A DNA stretch of 64,000 bases from Cucumis sativus (GCF_000004075.3 NC_026657.2:1240001-1304000); one strand, 5' to 3'. Positions 21,601 to 33,250 are shown, counted from the first letter of the stretch. The notes: generated by a model not told the origin, from the sequence alone. A program made the numbers and translations.

Positions 21601-21899
21601 TAATGTCAAATTTCAATCCATGTTTGAATGATAAACAAATTTGGAGTAAAGAATATTACTCAACCATACATAAGTAAGACTTCAACTCTAATTGAAAGGG
21701 GCTGACAAGTATAGTTACTCCTAAACTGTCTACAAATATTAAATATTATATGAAGACAATAAAGTTAAGGGGAGTTCGAGTCCCCTAGACCTATACTAAA
21801 TCCGTCGGTCATGGTGATGGTGCACAACACTCAATTGTTCAACACAACTATGATGAATTTTTTTGTTTGTTGGGAGAGAAAACACTAATATGTTTTATT

Positions 21900-22105
21900 T
21901 CATTAAAATGTGATATTTTTGTCCCATGATTATTGTATAGAGAAATGGGAAATTATATATATAGTGTAAGCTTCAAGTGGGAATTAGGAAACACATGCAT
22001 AAATATAAAGTTACGATAATTATAGTAATGCAATGTCGTTTCAGAAGCCCATTATTCATCCTCTCAATTATCTCATGCATGGTGGCTCTCATCAAGTTGA
22101 GAAAA
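21900..22105 (+). repeat. conserved array spacer block, copy 6
   Basis: It contains AAAATGTGATATTTTTGTCCC, GAGAAATGGGAAATTAT, AAGTGGGAATTAGGAAACAC and AGTAATGCAATGTCGTTTCA. It lies about 1.9 kb upstream of G6, farther than in the other units. Confidence 0.6.
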
Positions 22106-23720
22106 AGGAAAAAAAATAGGCCTAATAAAATATATGTTCTTTGTTTCTTGGTAACCATTGTAAATTAATCGTAATATAAATATCTTCTAAAAGAGAAAAA
22201 AAGAAGACTCTCAAGACAAATTATCATGCTTCGTCAATCCTCTTTTTTTTTTTTTTTTTTTTCCTCAATCTTTAATGATAGAAGAAAATTTTAGCTCAAT
22301 AAAATTGAAATTTTTGTATTTTAAAAAATTTATGATGTTTTTTAACACGTGTATATATATATAATGAACAATATAACAAAATATCACATTAAGTTTTACT
22401 ATATATTTATAAATATTTTTTTAATTAATTTTTTCACTTAATTTAAAAATATTTTTTCTATATAAATATTATTAATAAAGAACAATTACATTAGCTTCTC
22501 TTTTTACGTATAACTCTTACTTTGGATTGAACTTTTAACTCTTGAAAAGAGCATTAGTGAGCCAATTAATTCACTTTGACTACATAACTTTCTTTAGTTG
22601 CTTAATATATTTGTTTTGGTGTTAAACTATCATTATAACAGAACAATTAGGATAGTTTTCATTTTCGTGTATAACGTTTTTCTATGGTCGATATCTAAGG
22701 AAATAATCAAAAAAACAAATGTACTTACAATAAATTTCATTGTGTCATAAAATGAAATTTCCAAATTATGTAAGTGTTAAGTTGTAAAAGTTGATAATCA
22801 AATTTCAATGTGAAATTATATATTTTGGAAATATCTGCACCATAGACAAAAATTAATAAACAAACTTCTCAAAATTAAGTGTGTTAATTATAAGAGAATG
22901 CCTAAACTTAACTATAAAAAAATAAGTTGGAGCCAAAACTAATTAGCTAAAATATTAAGGTGAATTTATCACAAAAAGTACAAACAAGTGAAGTAAGGTG
23001 GTGTTGCATAAAGCCTACTGATTTTCAACTTTGGCTTTCTAAATTTGAGCTCCTCACGTTTTCACACAAAAGCTTCTCACAACCTTTGAATAAGATCCTC
23101 TCAAAAGAACATCAACTACTGATGTATTAAACTAATAAAGAGCCAGCCTAGTTTACTTGACTACTAGTAACATCCTCAACAGTGACGTACATTTAATTTC
23201 ACAAACAGTGCGTAAGGATTAAGGTTAAACAATCTCTCAAAACATGCACACACAGTATTTTTAACAGAGCTAATTAACCCTAAAAATAAACAAAACTCAT
23301 AATATATATGGAAGCTGATCTTGAGCAGATAGGAAAAAAGATTATCAAAAAGAATAGAAAAACAAATTAAATCAGCAGGTTTAATTTTCCCTACACGGTT
23401 CAATAGATTAAGAAAAAAATCTTGATACAAAATTCGAAGGAGAAATATAGATTTTGACAGAAAATGTTACAAAACAAGTTGCTCAAGTTTTGCTTGTAAC
23501 AAAATCCGCCAATCGTAGTACAGTAACACATAAGCAACTAAAATGACTGATCTCAACAAGAATGGAAACACTAGATATGTTACAAGAGAACATGCATAAA
23601 TACAGTTTGGTCTAATTAAAAAAACAGTGTCTTAGATAACACAAGAAGGTAGAAAAATAGATGAGAGAGTAATCAAACTTAGCTGACAAATATGGATATT
23701 AATGAATTTCACCTGAACTT
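22106..23720. other. AT-rich spacer upstream of G6, no gene seen
   Basis: A poly-T tract (22240-22262) and simple AT sequence are present. A minus-strand frame at 23176-23430 has no recognisable product. Confidence 0.6.
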
Positions 23721-24017
23721 TATATAGTTTTTCTTTACTCTTCTCTAAATCTTACCAAATATTGCAAGATCGTGTAAGTGGACAATGGAATAATCGTAAT
23801 AATCAATTGAAGCCTTACATAAAATATCGATGTGTTTTAGTACCAAAATCGAACTTTAGTTAGTACCTAATATGACAAAAGGCCTCACTACGTAGTATTT
23901 TGCCTCATGGACATCCATGGAGAAGTTGATGAACCCACCACTTTTTTTAAACATATGACACCCTCTTTACCGTGAAGGACACCATAGAGAAGTTGAAGAG
24001 ACCCTCCACCCATTTCC

Positions 24018-24025
24018 TATATAAA
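24018..24025 (+). promoter_or_regulatory. TATA box of GRP gene G6
   Basis: TATATAAA lies within CACCCATTTCCTATATAAAG. The core promoter is recognisably related to the other clade B promoters, but no G-box is seen. Confidence 0.72.
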
Positions 24026-24077
24026 GAGATCAATGCATGCATTTTCTTGGCATTCTACTCATTCTCTAATTCTCTCC

Positions 24078-24749
24078 ATGGCTATCCTTAGAGCACTGTG
24101 CCTTGCCTTTCTTCTCTTTGTACGGTTAGGTTTAGCTTCGGCTACTAGAACTCTTCTTGATTATGATCCACGTACACTTCAATATGGCTATGATCGTCCT
24201 AGTCCAAGAGTAGGGTATGATCCTGGCCATGGGGATGAATCCTATGATAAGGCATACGGTGGAAGCTCTAGTAGAGGACATGGAATTGGAGACTCTGCTC
24301 TTGGAGGTTCTGGATACGAAGGTGGTGGAAGACACGATTATGGATATGGAGATCGACATAATGATCGTGGGGTTGGATATGGTAATTATGGTGGTGGATA
24401 TGGAGGTGTAGGAGGACATGGTGATGGTTATGGTAACAATGGTGGTGGAAGCTATGGAGATCGTTATGGACCTTCTCTTGGAGGTTCAGGATATGGAAGT
24501 GGAGGAAAAGGAAGTGGCAATGGCTATGACGATCATTCTCGTGGAAATGGTGCACGTGACAATAGCTATGGAGATTCTCATGGACATGGAGGACGTGACA
24601 GTGGATATGGGAGTGGTGGAGGAGTTACTGGTGGCTATGGTAATGGAGGAGTGCATGGAGGAGAGTATGATAATAGCAAAGGAAGTGGAGAAGAAGGAGG
24701 TTATGATGGTGGATATGCTGTTAAGAACTCCATCTCAAAGGGAAATTGA
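24078..24749 (+). CDS. secreted glycine-rich protein, clade B with a single repeat unit (G6)
   Basis: This is a single-exon gene of 223 residues from the ATG at 24078. A longer frame from 24033 would put 15 extra residues before the signal peptide and starts only 15 bases after the TATA box, so it is unlikely. Signal peptide MAILRALCL..LASA; mature start TRTLLDYDPRTLQYGYD. Only one DNDRG-like unit (GDRHNDRGVGYG) stands where G3-G5 have six to eight. The C-terminal half matches G3 closely. Tail VKNSISKGN. The 3' UTR inverted repeat of the other copies is not preserved. It is probably extracellular. Confidence 0.86.
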   Translation: MAILRALCLAFLLFVRLGLASATRTLLDYDPRTLQYGYDRPSPRVGYDPGHGDESYDKAYGGSSSRGHGIGDSALGGSGYEGGGRHDYGYGDRHNDRGVGYGNYGGGYGGVGGHGDGYGNNGGGSYGDRYGPSLGGSGYGSGGKGSGNGYDDHSRGNGARDNSYGDSHGHGGRDSGYGSGGGVTGGYGNGGVHGGEYDNSKGSGEEGGYDGGYAVKNSISKGN

Positions 24750-24859
24750 GAAACCCTTGGCTTCTTTTTCTTATTATACTATGCCAGCTAAAATAAAAAT
24801 ATGGGGTAAGGGATCAAGAATATTGTTATCTAAATCTATGTTTGAGTTGCTCTTGTAAT

Positions 24860-25537
24860 GAATGTAATTAATGATATAAACAAAATTTGGATTACATTTT
24901 GTATGAACCAAGTGATTGGACCATATACACTTCTATTCTTATTAACTTTGATTTGAGTAACACAAGCAATAATTAAACTTTTTTATTTATGACTAATTTT
25001 AAAACTTGGGTTAATAATGATGCAATATACATGAAGATGTGGGAAGAGAAAGGTATACAGAGTGTGGTGCTCACCCCACACTCAAACTTTGATGAATTCC
25101 TTTTTTATTTTCTTTTTACATAGTTTTAAAATAACTTGACATTTACTTCACAAGACTAATATCCTTTTCTAATACTCATTTAAATAGTTTTTGTCATGAC
25201 GAGATGGATCCCAGAGTTGATTAGTTTTAAAATTTTACCTTTTCTAATATGACAATGCTATAATCTTAAATCGGTTTAGAAAATCTATTTTAGTAATTGG
25301 AAACTCCTTTAGATTTTTTTAAATTCATATAATCGTGAAAATATAAATTATGCAGAAGAGGTTTAGAAAACAAAATTCATGCAATAGCCAAATTTGCACT
25401 TCCTTTGCTATTATCATACTCTCCTATTTTTTTGTGATTTTTCATTTTTAACTATAATTTTACATATATGTGCATATCATATATATATATTGGACATGGT
25501 GCATAAGCACTTTGAGATTTATATATCTCTCTATAAA
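24860..25537. other. AT-rich spacer downstream of G6, no gene seen
   Basis: No reading frame, RNA gene or transposon is supported. Confidence 0.65.
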
Positions 25538-25690
25538 ACGTGATCATTTTCCCTCCATTATTAATTATAGTATTATGATATCAAATGGAATAGATTATGT
25601 CTCAAGGTGGGAATTAATTATATATTTAGCATTGTAAATGCAAAGTAGTTTGAGAAAACCCATTTCTTCATCTCAATGATCTAAATGACA
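25538..25690 (+). repeat. conserved array spacer block, copy 7 (diverged)
   Basis: It contains AAAACGTGATCATTTTCCCTCC, ATATCAAATGGAATAG, AAGGTGGGAATTAATTA and AATGCAAAGTAGTTTGAGAA. It lies about 0.4 kb upstream of the decayed GRP 5' end at 26.0 kb, keeping the array order. Confidence 0.5.
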
Positions 25691-26034
25691 TAAACAAAGA
25701 GAAAAATAGTAATAATTAAACCTAATAAATGTATAATATATATATGTGCGTGTGTTCTTTAATATTTTTACCTTGGTAGGTTTTTAATTATATGCATTAT
25801 TAATTTTAATAATAAATATATTTAATTATTACACCTACACTTAAAAGTTTTTTATTTGCCCCAAATCTTGGTAGATCTTTCAAGCAAGTGGAAGGATTTA
25901 GATCAAAAGGCTAACTTAAATAATTGATATGAAATTAGTTCAAATCTACTTTTGGCCCTAATCTTCTCACACCAAAATTATATTGTGTTCCCCTACACAA
26001 TAGGGCTGCCTCTTCAACCTCTCTATGAAGATGA

Positions 26035-26235
26035 AATGTCCTTTTTTAAGGAGATATTCATGGATGATGCATTATTCTAAGCAAATCTCTCCAGGATTAA
26101 TATTCCTATTGGATTTCCTTTTTCTTGTGGGTCGAAGATTGAAGTTTTCTCGACTATAGTTCTTATACACATCACTACAATTCATTACAAGCATCATATC
26201 CTAATCCAAATGTAAAATATAGGATCGTATTTATT
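26035..26235 (+). pseudogene. decayed 5' end of a clade B GRP gene
   Basis: The order of clade B promoter and coding start is still readable: TTTTTTAAGGAGAT for the TATA region, GCATTATTCTAAGCA for the leader, TTCTTGTGGGTCGAAG for the signal peptide core, CTCGACTATAGTTCTTAT, then CCTAATCCAAATGTAAAATA for the PTPRVGYD segment. Several small deletions and substitutions remove the frame and the start codon context. The glycine-rich part is missing. Confidence 0.6.
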
Positions 26236-26343
26236 GTGGTTGAACATTTCAAAGTGTAAGAATATGAACATCAACCACAACCTCTTAGATTGATTGTGTT
26301 TATATAATGCAAAGACTAAAAGAGATATCATTCCATAAACCTT

Positions 26344-26379
<36 letters not shown>

Positions 26380-26391
26380 TATATATATATA
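26344..26391. repeat. compound TA/GA microsatellite
   Basis: (AT)n is followed by (AG)n and again (AT)n. Confidence 0.9.
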
Positions 26392-26399
26392 AAGATAAA

Positions 26400-27630
26400 T
26401 TAAATAACATATATATTTAGAATACTCTAAGACGTAATATAATGTTGGTAGTCGCAATGCAAAATCAAAGTTTTTTAAATTGATTTGCATGTAATGATCT
26501 CACAACGATCTGTTTCATCTCACTTTCAAACCCATCAGTTCATTAGTATTGGGCCTTGATTAGCTCTCTAACAAAGCCCAATAGTGTACATATTCATCTC
26601 GATTTTTCTATGTTTTCTACCTCACTTTAGTTGTGTTATAGGTCTCACAATTTAGTATTATTCTAGAAAGTAAACTCAAGACGACGTCAATCTGATTTAC
26701 ATGCTGTTAGGACGAGAGAATTTTATGTACAAACTCCATAATATTTGATTTAATTCACTTGTCGACTTTTTATAAATTTGTGACTAGAAGTATATATCTC
26801 GACTATCTTTTGATCAATTTCTACACAGTTCTGTAAATTTGTATAAGATGGAGGTTATTTCAGCTTATAGCCCTTGCGATTATGTATTGCTTATCTAATT
26901 TGAGTTTGAATATGAGAAGTGTATTGTAATTGTATATATCCAGTTAAAGTGTATAATCAGATTGCTAATGTATATATGTTAGTATATGAAGAGAAGAAGA
27001 AGAAGAAGAAATGTAAAGGTTGTTGAAGCTAAGTGTGGAACAAAAGGAGAGATCCACTAGAGGGAAGCAATATGAGATAATGGATCGACCCCACACGTTG
27101 TTATGATTCAAAACACTAAAGACAAAGAGATTTGGGGATTTGCATGTGGGAAATTCATAAATATGTCCATTATACTTTCTCTTTTGCTGCTGCTTTTCTA
27201 CTTCATAGTTCACACAAACCCTTCTTTCTCCAAACTTACCCAATTATATGTCACCTAACTTAGGTTAAAACATATAACACTACGAACCTCCGAGTCTACC
27301 TCCAAACGTTACTGTTATATTATCAAAATCTTGTGCTAATTTAGTCTCTATTGACATTTTATTTGTATCATACCTTTGATATTTTACTGATCATGGGAGA
27401 GATATTTGCTCCACACGCTCCTATATAGCATTTCTTCGTAGTCTCTTTTAACCGTTAGAGCTATCAAATAGTGGCTCTTTCTTTAGCAACGGTTGTTAAA
27501 AATGTATTTTTCAATGGCACTCTATCTAAAGAGGGGTGTATATGAAATCACCATTGTGGCAGCTTTTCTTTCCCCTTATAAAATGTGTCTTCTTTAACAC
27601 ACGTCTTGTATGGTCCTAAAACAAGTTTCA
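26400..27630. other. intergenic sequence, probably partly old LTR-element debris
   Basis: A stretch at about 26705-26755 (TACAAACTCCATAATATTTG) recurs at about 29190-29225 (ATAAACTCCATGATATTTG), on either side of a copia relic. No gene is supported; the minus-strand frame 26965-27243 is unlike any family I know. Confidence 0.45.
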
Positions 27631-27639
27631 CGCAGGTCT

Positions 27640-28420
27640 AGTTTCACCTAACTTGAGTTTACTTCTAATTCTCACGATACAACACTTTCTATGAGTTAAA
27701 CTCTTCAAGAAATATCGTTCCTCCTATATGCTGATCATATGATTAGTATAGATGATGATCCTTAAGCTATATCGAATATGCAATGTTGCCTTAAATGATT
27801 CTCTAATTAGGACCACTCCACTATTTCCTTGGCCTTTGAAAGTTTCATCCCCCTCTAATGGGGTATTCATCTCAAGCAAAATATACTAATTCTCATCCCT
27901 AAGTAAATTATAAATATACTTTTGATCTCCTAGCTCATTCTAGTATATTACTGAGACCTTTGTTGATCACGTCATCAAAGACTACTAGAACTCTTTTTAA
28001 CTCCTTTTGATAGTGCTCTTCTCGAAAATGCAACTCTATATTGACAACATACTAGTAGTCTTATTTATCTCGTTGTGGGTTGATCAAATATTGCATATAT
28101 TGCTCAGATTATTATTTGGTTGCTTCAATGCTAATTTTGTTGGTGAGGATCGGTGTTCTCATTTGGTGTAGATATAAAAAAACAAACTACAGTATCTCGC
28201 ACTTGGTAATATTATTTCTCAGTTTTCATATTGGTTTCTTGGAGTGTTCCTCAGTAGTCTACTAGTTATATTTGTGTGACCATCGTAGTGCTTTTTTAGA
28301 TTGCAAATTGTGTGGTTTCTTCTAGAAACATACCAAGCACAATAAAATTGATTGTCACTTTGTCCATCATCATCTCCCAAGCAAGATCGTTCTATCCCCA
28401 CTAAATCAGTAACCCATTGA
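27640..28420 (+). mobile_element. Ty1/copia retrotransposon fossil, pol region
   Basis: Three short landmarks of copia pol are recognisable in order: a reverse-transcriptase catalytic-core-like stretch near 27.73 kb, an RNase H-type stretch near 28.17 kb and a KHxxIDCHFV-like stretch near 28.34 kb. The element is old, very heavily broken and non-functional. Its true ends are uncertain. Confidence 0.55.
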
Positions 28421-28429
28421 AATCCTCAC

Positions 28430-29115
28430 AAAAGTGTTATCCCCCAAACACTTCTCTATCCTACTTCACAAACTCAAGTTGGTGTCTGCCTTTTTCCACT
28501 CATAACAAAAAAGCACCTCACATCTAAAACTTCAACCATTTTCAAGTTACAAAATTTACTCTTCTACTGTGACAGCCCTTTTAAGAAGAATGGGTTTTCA
28601 ATAATAGAAAACAAAGATAACAATAAAATAAAGTAAAAGATTTATAAGAGAGTGTGTAATTTGAAATCAAGTTCAAATTCAATTAATACATAACTCTAAA
28701 TATTATCAAACTAGCTGCCTACTCTCATGATAAACTTTTTGTTAGTTTTTCACAATGTGAAAAAACTTGGAATAGTTTAATTATTCTCAACATTATTTAT
28801 AAAGTCGGTGACCTAATTTCTTACTATAATCATATCAACTAGAGATAGATATAGAATGAATGTTAGTTCATTAATTTAATGATGAGTAGTAGCTAGGTAA
28901 ATGAACTACTATGTATTCAACTATTTGTTGAATGTCCCATCAATCCATATCTAACTAAGAAAATAACATAAAAACATTAAGTTAAACAAGTGATGAAAAA
29001 ATTTGTTATATATATTTATTTTATTTCTTCGGACGATAATTTTTTTTTTATTTGTATGGGTGTTCTAAACATTTTCAAACTTAAAAGTGACAAAAATCGG
29101 TTAAAAGATTGGTAT
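28430..29115. other. AT-rich sequence, no gene seen
   Basis: No supported reading frame; it may include further remnants of the adjacent fossil element. Confidence 0.5.
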
Positions 29116-29119
29116 GTAA

Positions 29120-29235
29120 CTATATTAGTCATAACTTATAAACTTTAGCTTTTGGGTTGAAAACAGTTATTTATGTGGTATCAGGACAAGAAAATTGTGT
29201 ATAAACTCCATGATATTTGATTTTTGGTGTTATTA
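29120..29235 (+). mobile_element. copia LTR-end and primer-binding-site-like fragment, fossil
   Basis: TTTAGCTTTTGGGTTGA followed by TGGTATCAGGAC resembles the common end of plant copia LTRs and the initiator-Met tRNA primer site. It is a short old fragment, broken. Confidence 0.4.
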
Positions 29236-29726
29236 TCACCAAGCATGTCCTCTCTTTCCTAAATTAAAAATTTTGTGTTATTATCATATGAAAGTCAGGT
29301 ATGTTTTCTTATATTTAAATTATTGAAAGTGAATTAGGTTAAAAGTTTTTTATTTCCTTCTAATTTTTTTTACTTAATAAATTGTCTTGGTAATTTTTTT
29401 TTTAAAATAATCATAAGAAAGAGCATATGTTGAATTGGAAATATATCAACTAAGTTAACAAACCCTTACTACTATCTGTCACATCCTAACCAAAAGAGAT
29501 AATATTGTCTTGGTAATTTTTAACCTTCAATTTCCAATTCATCACATGGAAGCTAAACAAAGGGGTTATGGAGCATCAATAGTTCAAGTTGGTTGTTTGG
29601 TAGAAAACACTCATTGAGGTATGGGAAACAGCAAGAGGCACACTAATGGAAGTTGGGCCTTTTTTCCTTCTCTTTTTGCATGTGCTTATAGCCCACTTAG
29701 AAGTTGATACTTACTCCACCAATTCC

Positions 29727-29734
29727 TATATAAA
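29727..29734 (+). promoter_or_regulatory. TATA box of GRP gene G7
   Basis: TATATAAA lies 56 bases before the ATG. A 16-codon out-of-frame ORF (29746-29796) overlaps the start, but its ATG lies only 19 bases after the start of the TATA box and so is probably not in the mRNA. Confidence 0.7.
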
Positions 29735-29782
29735 GGGATCAGAAGATGCATTGTAAGCATAGGCCTCGTGTTTTGAGTTCCT

Positions 29783-30598
29783 ATGGAGAATCATAGAGTA
29801 CAATTCCTTGCTTTGTTTGCTTTATTGGGTTTAGGGTTAGCTTCGGCCGCCAGAACTCTTATTGCTTATGATGGCGATGTCCATGCCCCTGTGTTAGGGC
29901 ATACTTCTGTTGGATATGGTGGTGGAGAAGGAGCTGGTAGTGGATATGGAGTTAGCGTTGGATATGGCGGTGGTGGAGGAGGAGGACGTGGTGGTGGGGG
30001 TGGTTCTACAAATGGTGGTGTTGGATATGGAAATGGTGGAGGTGAAGGAAGTGGCGCTGGATATGGAGGTGGAGAAGAACGTGGTTATGGCAATGGTGGT
30101 GGTGGGGGAGGGGGAGGAAGTGGTGGTGGTGGTGGTGGTGGAAGTGGTGTCAGATATGGCCCGGTCGGTGGTTATGGAAGTGGAGAAGGAGGTGGTTCTG
30201 GTGGTGGTTATGGAGGCGGGGGATCGGGTTATGGAGGTGGTGGAGGTGGTGGCGGTGGTGGAAATGGAGGTGGTAGTGGTGGTTATGGTGCAGGAGAAGC
30301 GAGCGGAGGAGGATATGGAAGTGGTGGAGGACAAGGAGGAGGCTCAGGGAGCGGAGGGGGAGGGCATGGAGGCGGCGGAGGAGGCGGTTGGGGAGGTGGG
30401 TATGGTAGTGGAGGAAATGGTGGTGGATATGGAAGTGGCGGAGGAGAAGGAGGAGGCTCAGGGAGTGGAGCAGGAGGACATGGAGGTGGCGGAGGAGGTG
30501 GCTCCGGCGGTGGCTATGGTGGTGGTGGAGGTGCACAAGGAGGAGGGTACGGAGGTGGGGGAGGGAGTGGAGGAGGGGGTGGTGGATATGCACCTTGA
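29783..30598 (+). CDS. secreted glycine-rich protein, extreme glycine content (G7)
   Basis: This is a single-exon gene of 271 residues. The signal peptide (MENHRVQFLALFALLGLGL then ASA) differs from the other copies at its start but keeps GLGLASAARTL, so homology to the array is clear. The mature start is ARTLIAYDGDVHAPV. The rest is almost wholly GGGYGSGGG-type sequence with few charged residues, and it ends GGGYAP like clade A. There are no NDDRG units and no His/Asp-rich region. This is the most typical class I glycine-rich wall protein of the set. It lies at the edge of the array, 5 kb from the nearest intact copy. Confidence 0.87.
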   Translation: MENHRVQFLALFALLGLGLASAARTLIAYDGDVHAPVLGHTSVGYGGGEGAGSGYGVSVGYGGGGGGGRGGGGGSTNGGVGYGNGGGEGSGAGYGGGEERGYGNGGGGGGGGSGGGGGGGSGVRYGPVGGYGSGEGGGSGGGYGGGGSGYGGGGGGGGGGNGGGSGGYGAGEASGGGYGSGGGQGGGSGSGGGGHGGGGGGGWGGGYGSGGNGGGYGSGGGEGGGSGSGAGGHGGGGGGGSGGGYGGGGGAQGGGYGGGGGSGGGGGGYAP

Positions 30599-30619
30599 TT
30601 CTATTTTATTATCTCAACA

Positions 30620-31737
30620 AAAAGGAAAATAATTTAAGAAGAAGAAGAAAGGTTATAAAGAAGAGTACTATTGATTACATTTTATGTTCTTAATAAATGA
30701 AGTTTACTATAGGGATGATAGTGATTGAAGAATGGGAAATTAGGGACTCTTATTTCATTTGGAAACCCTTCCTTTTGATCATCTTTCCCTAATCTGTATT
30801 TGTATTTTGTGTCATGTGATTTTCAATTCTAAATATGCAATTAATTGTAATTGTGATTTACAACTTTTCCATTCATTTGTGCTCCATCTAAATGTATGTA
30901 AACATGAGATTGATGATCACTATATTCATTCATCCAACATACAAATTCAATCGTTATTTTTACCGAGTTTTAAATTTCACATTTGCATATTGTTGAACTA
31001 AAAAAATATTGCACCAACTTATATCTATGAAGTTTAAAATGAGTTTCGATATCTCTATACCTAGTTAACAATATTTGTAGATCAATCATATTTTTCAATC
31101 AATTAAAACCGTTTATTTTTGGTAATTTATTATGTATATATTTGATATAAAGATTTAAAATACGATAGAATCGCTTAAGTCAATCAAAACATAGCTTAAT
31201 AGAATACCCTCACAATCTTAACTCTTTCTCTTACGCACCACTAAACTCAAAATAATAATAATAATATGATTTAATTAATTCATAAACATCATATAATATC
31301 ATAAAAGTATTATTATTTTAGTTTAATAGTGAGTTTGGCGTAGTTGAATTTCAGAATATTTTTTTTTGGCTAAACTATTTAATTATAACTATTTTTACAA
31401 AAAAAAAAAAAAAATTGTTTTAACATAAGATACATATTAAATTCACTGAACGTTTAAGAATTCTTAATCATTCATGTCTTTAAATTTTGATTCTATTTCA
31501 ATCCAATCACCATTATTAACCCGATAAAATTTACAACAAAGTAGATCACTAACAAGCATGATATGAGATAAGATTCCATTAATAACATTAAACGTATATA
31601 GGAATCAAATAATATTTTGAAAAGACCTATGAACCAAATAAAAGTGCAGTACAAATTAAAACAAAAACAAAAGGTTCGATACTCAAACTTTTATTAGTTT
31701 AAAAACAATTAGAAAAAAGGATTAAATTTTAACTAAT
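30620..31737. other. intergenic, no gene seen
   Basis: AT-rich sequence between the GRP array and the minus-strand stress-protein gene. No supported frame. Confidence 0.7.
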
Positions 31738-33182
31738 TTATGAATAAAAAGATTGTCTTGAATCTAAAGTGGAACCACTTGGGAATTCAGGCTCTCTATT
31801 GATCATATCAACACTTCCATCTTCTCTAAGCATCACCATATTTGATTTTATTTTCTTGGCATAAAACGCTCTATTACCTCTTTGATGCCTGCCCATTTGT
31901 GTTCTTGTTTTTGTCAGTTCATACAAATATATAATAATTCCTTTTTTTCTCAATATCAAATAAATCACTAGACTTTACTGCTGCCTTCAAAAATTGTGAA
32001 ATATACTAAGAATATGACTTTCTTTAAAAAAAAAATGTTTTTTACAGACAAATGAAACAAACATAAATTTCAAGAACTAATAAAACCAATTTTGTTATCT
32101 TTACTCAAAAGCTAAGGATGGCAATGAAAAAATATATATAATAATAAATTAGATTTATTCAACTTTGATATCATCACTCACTCATCTTTGTTTTTTTCTT
32201 TTTTTCTTTTTTTCTTTTTTTACTTTCTCACTTTTTAACAATAGTTCAAAACTTTAGCTAACGTTTAAGAAAATAGATAGATGGCTCGAGAATCAACTAG
32301 TTTAGAGCAAATTCATAGCGACAAGATTAGAAATTGCTTAAGAATCGAATCTTTGGACAAGACTATATAACTGTTTTAGTTGAAGAAAATAGAGAAACGA
32401 ATGGTTGAGACATGAGAGACAAAATGTTTTGAAGTGTTTTTGAAAAAGTATTTTATAATAATAAGAAGAAGAAGAACAATAATGATAATATAATAAAATA
32501 AATTAACTTACTTATCAAATACAACCCATGTTGCATGAAGGCTTGAGATTTGCTCAACAATAAGCAATCTAAGTGGATGACCCATTACTACTTTCTTTTG
32601 TGGCACAACCTGAGAAACAAAAAGAAAAAAGAAAAAGGTAATAATAATACACTGATTCATTAATAAAATATGCTTTGAAAATATTAACCAAAAATGTATA
32701 TACCCCATATTTCCTACAGAGTGATACCACAGCTTCAAGTTTTGCATATTTGGCTTCACTAATATACTCTCTTTCCACTCCCTCAAAGGACATCTCCTCC
32801 AAATTTATTGGCCAAATATCCAACCAAGTTTTTGATGAAACTACAAAAATTCATTTATGTAATGATATTAAGAAAACGCTAGAACAATCATACAGTTCGA
32901 TGTTAAGAAAAACAGGTAAAAAAACTCACGAGGAATATTGAGCCACGGCATTGCACCAACAAGAGTAACGATGCAACCAGGCTTAATGACGTTGTCCAAT
33001 GCCCACTTAAGTGGGTCCGTTGTGAACTCTTCCATTCCATCCATGACGACCACTACATGTCTACTTGCAGCCTCTGATGTTGAGCTCAAAGTCGGTGTTG
33101 GTGTTGGTGTTGGAGTTGGAGTTTGAGTTGGGGTTGGGGTTGGCGTATCATCCTCCATGTCTTCGTTTCCAGCCCCTGCCAT
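31738..33182 (-). CDS. universal stress protein-like (USP / adenine nucleotide alpha hydrolase-like) protein
   Basis: Four exons on the minus strand: 33182-32930, 32840-32704, 32609-32512 and 31903-31738, with GT-AG borders and matching phases; product 217 residues. Residues 13-31 are a Thr-Pro run coded by a hexamer repeat. Residues 42-52 (HVVVVMDGMEE) are the first strand of the USP fold. PLKWALDNVIKPGCIVTLVG, YAKLEAVVSLCRKYGV and LLIVEQISSLHATWVVFDK continue it. The ATP-binding G-2X-G-9X-G(S/T) motif of bacterial UspA is not visible, so nucleotide binding is doubtful, as in related plant members. The third intron is about 0.6 kb. The last acceptor (CAAG at 31904) is the least certain border. 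Confidence 0.82.
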
Positions 33183-33242
33183 GGCACAAAAAATGAAAAT
33201 AAGGAAAAACAGTGTTGATGGAAGACTACTTAATAATGTTTT

Positions 33243-33250
33243 CTATATAA
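33243..33250 (-). promoter_or_regulatory. possible TATA box of the USP-like gene
   Basis: TTATATAG on the minus strand lies about 60 bases before the ATG. The rest of the 33.25-33.78 kb gap shows nothing recognisable. Confidence 0.45.

Noticed and set aside
26965-27243. 92-codon minus-strand frame
   Set aside because: Low-complexity serine run and no family resemblance; adjacent to fossil element debris.
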